DNA from: Myxococcus dinghuensis
GTDB taxonomy: Bacteria; Myxococcota; Myxococcia; Myxococcales; Myxococcaceae
DNA: 64,000 nt
Direction: 5' to 3'
Assembly (NCBI RefSeq): GCF_024198235.1
Contig: NZ_JAKCFB010000021.1
Location: forward strand, 1-64,000
Positions within the stretch are counted from its first letter, which is position 1. Every line of letters starts with the position of its first letter. The translations under genes and the position numbers were made by a program. The notes under the pieces are model-generated. The model was not told where the DNA came from, ran no database searches, and saw only the letters and a program-made list of their open reading frames with translations. Positions 60,847-64,000 of the stretch are shown here, piece by piece.

Positions 60847-60876
60847 GTCCCTCCGCCCAGGCGCGGGCGGGGGGAC
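60847..60876. terminator. Bidirectional terminator between convergent genes
   Basis: GTCCCTCCGCCC faces GGGCGGGGGGAC: a 12-bp stem with one wobble pair and a 6-nt loop, between two convergent genes. It lacks T tracts, so its strength is uncertain. Confidence 0.5.
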
Positions 60877-60879
60877 GCG

Positions 60880-62256
60880 TCAGCGCAGCTCGGTGGACTC
60901 GTCGTCCACGCCGGAGGCCTTCTTCCAGCGGGTGATGCTGGAGATCTCCTCCGGGTCCACCTTGAAGAGGCCGCCCGGGCCGTACTGGTTGCGGCCCATC
61001 TTCAGGCCCGGGCGGTGCTGGCCCAGGCGCACCAGGTGGCGGCCCTGGATGACGTTGCCGCGCACCGTCAGGTCCTCGCTGGGCGCGCCGTTGGAGCCCA
61101 GGCCGAGCATCATCCCGTAGCCCTCCGTGCGGTCGATGGCGTTGTCCTCCACCCGCACGTCCCGCGAGTTCTCCACGCGGATGCCCGCGCCGTCGCTGCC
61201 CCCGGCGCGGGTGATGTCGCGGATGACGTTGCCGCGCACCACCACGTGCACGGGGCTGGGCTGGTCGCCCTCGCGCGAGCCGCCCACGGCGACGCCCCGC
61301 CCCGAGTCGTAGATGAGGTTGTGCTCCACCCGCACGTCCCGCGCGGAGAAGTGGATGACGACCGCCTCGCCAGCGGAGGTGGGGGACTTGCGGAAGCCGT
61401 GCATGGTGTTGCGACGGATGGTGACGCCCTGGCACGTCTTGATGTCCACGGCGTTCTCGCCGTTGGCGTGCAGCAGGTTGTCCTCGATGACGAGGCCCCG
61501 GGCGGGCACCTCGTCCGGCTTGTCGGGCAGGAGGCACTGCACGGAGTCGCCCGAGTTGTCGTGGATGTCGTTGCCGCGCACGGTGATGTCGCGTGAGGTG
61601 GCCTGGACCACGACGCCGTGCGAGTCGCCTCCGGGGCGCCGCTGGAAGTGGTGGATGTGATTGTTCGTGATGAGCACGTCGCGGGCGCCGCCGAACGTCG
61701 CCACGCCCGCGCCGAGCGAGCCGTGGTGGATGTGGCAGCTCGCGAGCACCGAGCCCCGCGTGTCCCCCGCGAAGAGGACGGCGAAGCGCGGCTGGCCCCG
61801 CACGTCGAGGTCGAAGCCCTCGACAATCCAGTGGGGCTTGCGCACCTGCACCAGCGTGCCGCCGCCCTTCGCGGGGACGATGCGGGGCTGGCCCTCGCCC
61901 AGCAGGGTGATGGGGGCGTCCTCGCGCCCGGCCTTCACCGCGCCGTCGATGACGACGCCCTCGGCGTACTCCCCGGGCGCGACGCGGATGACCTCCCCGG
62001 GGCCCACCGAGCGCACGGCGCGGCCGATGGTGCGCAAGGGCGCCTGCTTCGTCCCCGCGGCCTGGTCCGAGCCGCTGGGGCTGACGAACCACTCGCGCGT
62101 GAAGCGCTTGGGGCGTCCGGGGGCGGGCCGGGTGAGGTCCACCGCCATGAAGCTGGCGCCCGTCTTCCGGGGCGCCGCGCTCCAGGCCGGCGCCTGGGCG
62201 CACAGCGTCCACAAGAGAACGATGCCCAGCCGCCCAAGCCGCTCGCCACGCCCCAT
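60880..62256 (-). CDS. Right-handed parallel beta-helix protein, secreted
   Basis: 458 aa. A signal peptide (about 1-27) precedes FVSPSGSDQAAGTKQAPLRTIGRAV, the typical opening of a beta-helix polysaccharide-active family, and many short repeats such as V-x-V-R-G-N-x-I and V-x-I-E-D-N-x-L. This resembles the DUF1565/right-handed parallel beta-helix group, which includes pectate lyases and epimerase-like enzymes. I see no unambiguous catalytic residues. GGGAGGGGCG precedes the ATG at 62256. It converges on the Oar-lipoprotein pair and is upstream of an unrelated pair on the same strand. Confidence 0.85.
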   Translation of the reverse strand: MGRGERLGRLGIVLLWTLCAQAPAWSAAPRKTGASFMAVDLTRPAPGRPKRFTREWFVSPSGSDQAAGTKQAPLRTIGRAVRSVGPGEVIRVAPGEYAEGVVIDGAVKAGREDAPITLLGEGQPRIVPAKGGGTLVQVRKPHWIVEGFDLDVRGQPRFAVLFAGDTRGSVLASCHIHHGSLGAGVATFGGARDVLITNNHIHHFQRRPGGDSHGVVVQATSRDITVRGNDIHDNSGDSVQCLLPDKPDEVPARGLVIEDNLLHANGENAVDIKTCQGVTIRRNTMHGFRKSPTSAGEAVVIHFSARDVRVEHNLIYDSGRGVAVGGSREGDQPSPVHVVVRGNVIRDITRAGGSDGAGIRVENSRDVRVEDNAIDRTEGYGMMLGLGSNGAPSEDLTVRGNVIQGRHLVRLGQHRPGLKMGRNQYGPGGLFKVDPEEISSITRWKKASGVDDESTELR

Positions 62257-62344
62257 CGCCCCTCCCGCCGCCAGCCACACCACCGGGCCGCAAGGTGCTC
62301 ACGCGGGGCGGGCCGTGCATCCCCGGAAGGACGGGCGCGGACGC

Positions 62345-63091
62345 CTACATCTCGCGGGTGGGGACCAGGGGGATGCCGTTCCACTGCTCGTAGACCTGAC
62401 CCAGCGCCAGGGCCAGCGCCTCCTTGTAGAAGACGCGCTTGCCCTTGTGCCGGACCTGGGTGTCCAGGTGGCGCGAGGCGCTCAGCAGGTCGAAGGTGCC
62501 GATGAGCCAGGGAGTGACCTCGGCCCGCTGCTCGGCGTCGAGGGCGGACAGCTCCGCGTGGAGGTGGTCGAGGGCGTCCTCGAGCACCATTTCGTCGGGC
62601 GTGACGGACTCCAGGAAGGTGAACAGGCGCGGCTGGGGTCCCTTCCGGGCCTCGGTGATGTTCCGGCGCGCCCGCCGGGCCTCCGGTTCGGGCTCGGTGT
62701 GGAGGGCGAAGTCGATGCGCTCCTTGATGGCGCGCAGGAAGTCCCCGGAGGTCTGGAGCCTGGCATCGTCGAGGAGGTCGCTCGCGAAGCCCTCCTGCAC
62801 CAGCGGGCTGTCGGGCTCGCCCAGGTCCACCAGCTCCCGCGACAACTGGACGTGCGCATCCAGGAACGCGTTCACGCGAGGGCTCTGGAGGTCGAGCTGG
62901 TCGAGGGGCGTGCCCCAGGCGAAGTCACAGCCGTCGAACAGGGCACCGTCGTCGTAGACGAGGAGCCTGACGCACAGGTCCCCGTCGTCATCGACGAAGA
63001 ACGAGACCCGAAGGGCCGAGTCGACGCCGAGGGCGTCTGTGTACCGCGCGGCGAGGGAGGTCAGTGTCTGCTCGAGAGCGGAGTCGGGCAT
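62345..63091 (-). CDS. Unrecognised protein, paralogue of the upstream gene
   Basis: 248 aa, acidic and with no signal peptide or membrane helix, so probably cytoplasmic. I recognise no family. It is a paralogue of the gene at 63154-63930: both end in a QVR-K-GKRVFYK motif followed by A-x-x-L-G-x-x-Y-E-Q-W-x-G-I-P-L-V-P-T-x-x-M, and both share A-E-x-x-P-W-L-I-x-T-F-D-type central segments. The ribosome-binding site before ATG 63091 is weak. It could be an immunity-like pair or an unknown family; no function is proposed. Confidence 0.75.
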   Translation of the reverse strand: MPDSALEQTLTSLAARYTDALGVDSALRVSFFVDDDGDLCVRLLVYDDGALFDGCDFAWGTPLDQLDLQSPRVNAFLDAHVQLSRELVDLGEPDSPLVQEGFASDLLDDARLQTSGDFLRAIKERIDFALHTEPEPEARRARRNITEARKGPQPRLFTFLESVTPDEMVLEDALDHLHAELSALDAEQRAEVTPWLIGTFDLLSASRHLDTQVRHKGKRVFYKEALALALGQVYEQWNGIPLVPTREM

Positions 63092-63153
63092 GGTGCGGTG
63101 TCACATCGGATGGGAGCTGCAGCGGTCCATCGATTTCGAGGCGGTGGGCGCGC

Positions 63154-63930
63154 CTACATCTGCTTCGTGGGGACGAGGGGGATGCCGGTCCACTGTTCGT
63201 AGAACCGTCCCAGCTCCTGCGCCACCGTGGCCTTGTAGAAGACGCGCTTGCCCTTGTATCGGACCTGGATGTCGTCGGGGCGGGCTCGCGTTCGCGGCAT
63301 CCACCCGAGCAGGTCGTCGAAGGTGACGATGAGCCAGGGGGTGAGGTCGGCCCGCTGCTCGGGCGTCAGGGCGCCCAGCTCCTCCCGGACCCTGTCGAGC
63401 ACGTCATCGAGCGCCGTCTCGGCGGGGGTGGCGGACTCCAGCAGCCTGAACAGGGCGGGCCGCTCCCCGGTCAGGTTCTTCGCGAGGTCCCTCCTCGCGA
63501 CGCGGTGCTCGGGGTCGGGCTCCGACAGGATGTCGAAGTTCGTCAGCTTCTTCATGGCCTTCAGGAAGTCGTCGGTCGACTGGAGCCGGTCGTTCAGCAG
63601 GATCTCGTGCGAGAAGGTCTCCAGCAGGTCGCCGAAGGCGCCGAGCCGCGCGTCCAGGCTCGCGATCCCCATCCTCGCGTGTGCGGAGCAGAAGGCGTCC
63701 AGGCGCGGGCCGCGCGAGGGGAGTTGCTCCAGCGCGAGCGGGGTCCTGCCTTCAGCCAGGTCCTGGATGGCGCCGTTGGCGTCCAGGGTGAAGACCCGGA
63801 TGGCCAGGGCTCCGTCGAAGTCCTCGCCGCCCAGGAAGAATTCGACGCGCAAGCGGGGCTCGTGGGCCAGGTGCTCGGCGTAGCGCGTGTTGAGGAAATC
63901 CAGCGTCGAGGCGGTGTCGAGGTCGGTCAT
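63154..63930 (-). CDS. Unrecognised protein, paralogue of the downstream gene
   Basis: 258 aa with no membrane segment. It shares the C-terminal signature QVR-Y-KGKRVFYK...YEQWTGIPLVPTKQM and a helical central region (FLKAMKKL, LTPEQRADLTPWLIVTFDDLL) with the protein at 62345-63091. The two genes are in tandem on the same strand, 62 bp apart. No ribosome-binding site is visible before the ATG at 63930, and a TATAGT element lies 11 bp upstream, so the mRNA may be leaderless. Nothing can be said about function. Confidence 0.75.
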   Translation of the reverse strand: MTDLDTASTLDFLNTRYAEHLAHEPRLRVEFFLGGEDFDGALAIRVFTLDANGAIQDLAEGRTPLALEQLPSRGPRLDAFCSAHARMGIASLDARLGAFGDLLETFSHEILLNDRLQSTDDFLKAMKKLTNFDILSEPDPEHRVARRDLAKNLTGERPALFRLLESATPAETALDDVLDRVREELGALTPEQRADLTPWLIVTFDDLLGWMPRTRARPDDIQVRYKGKRVFYKATVAQELGRFYEQWTGIPLVPTKQM

Positions 63931-63941
63931 CGACGCCGGAG

Positions 63942-63947
63942 ACTATA
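63942..63947 (-). promoter_or_regulatory. Candidate -10 element for the paralogue pair
   Basis: On the minus strand TATAGT lies 11 bp before the ATG at 63930, in a local A+T-rich stretch. The would-be -35 17 bp upstream is TGTGAC. It suggests a leaderless or very short-leader transcript. Confidence 0.4.
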
Positions 63948-64000
63948 GAAATGTGAATGCACAAGTCACATGGTTGATGCCTGGCGCAACGACCTGTGGC

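Noticed and set aside
63952..63970. CRP-like TGTGA...TCACA
   Set aside because: The spacer is 9 bp rather than the 6 bp required by CRP.
1..64000. CRISPR arrays, tRNA or rRNA genes, insertion sequences and prophage genes
   Set aside because: No repeat-spacer pattern, cloverleaf, transposase or integrase motif was recognised. A dedicated tRNA search would be decisive.

Overview
The window is chromosomal DNA of about 70% G+C from a myxobacterium, most likely Myxococcaceae (Myxococcus, Corallococcus or a relative). The genus is inferred from gene content: Hanks-type protein kinases, a PEGA-domain partner, a TIGR02996 protein, an orphan Imm11-type protein, an Oar-like TonB receptor and sigma-54 promoters. 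I see no rRNA, tRNA, CRISPR array, insertion sequence or prophage. The layout is that of an ordinary, densely coded core chromosome.

Left part (1-16.3 kb). A PEGA membrane protein and a protein kinase lead, followed by an Imm11-like protein and a metallophosphoesterase. Next come an SPFH protein paired with an NAD-kinase-like protein, and a phosphofructokinase. A duplicated locus on the minus strand (7.5-10.1 kb) holds two units. Each unit has a sigma-54 promoter, a 37-39 aa membrane protein and a lipoprotein. The lipoprotein of one unit carries an M35 metalloprotease domain and that of the other lacks it. A PrxQ peroxiredoxin and a complete mannose-type PTS operon (IIA, IIB, IIC, IID, HPr, EI) follow.

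Middle (16.3-36.9 kb). A minus-strand envelope cluster encodes an MlaC-like protein, a 'Gcr' multi-pass membrane protein, an MMPL/RND exporter, a lipoprotein and an MgtC protein. MetK is followed by a degenerate adenosylhomocysteinase homologue. A class D beta-lactamase homologue carries the same sigma-54 promoter as the M35 locus. Then come a trehalose synthase-type glycosyltransferase, a TetR-LLM oxidoreductase pair, a DUF1963 protein, YchJ with a TIGR02996 protein, UppP, a Nudix hydrolase, a GNAT enzyme and an AraC regulator.

Right part (37-64 kb). A polysaccharide block contains an MBOAT O-acyltransferase, a tandem SGNH protein, GDP-mannose pyrophosphorylase and phosphomannomutase, with a PilZ/TPR kinase inside it. 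This is followed by an FMN reductase, a ROK glucokinase, a Tpx peroxidase lacking its resolving cysteine, an MmyB-type regulator with a divergent membrane protein, two Gfo/Idh proteins (one Gal80-like), a P-type ATPase, a DUF547 protein, a TetR regulator, an Oar-like receptor with a lipoprotein, a beta-helix protein, and a tandem pair of unrecognised paralogues.

The most notable observation is the near-identical sigma-54 promoter in front of both units of the M35 locus and, 17 kb away, in front of the beta-lactamase homologue. It implies a shared enhancer-binding-protein-controlled response, possibly to envelope or cell-wall stress or to starvation.
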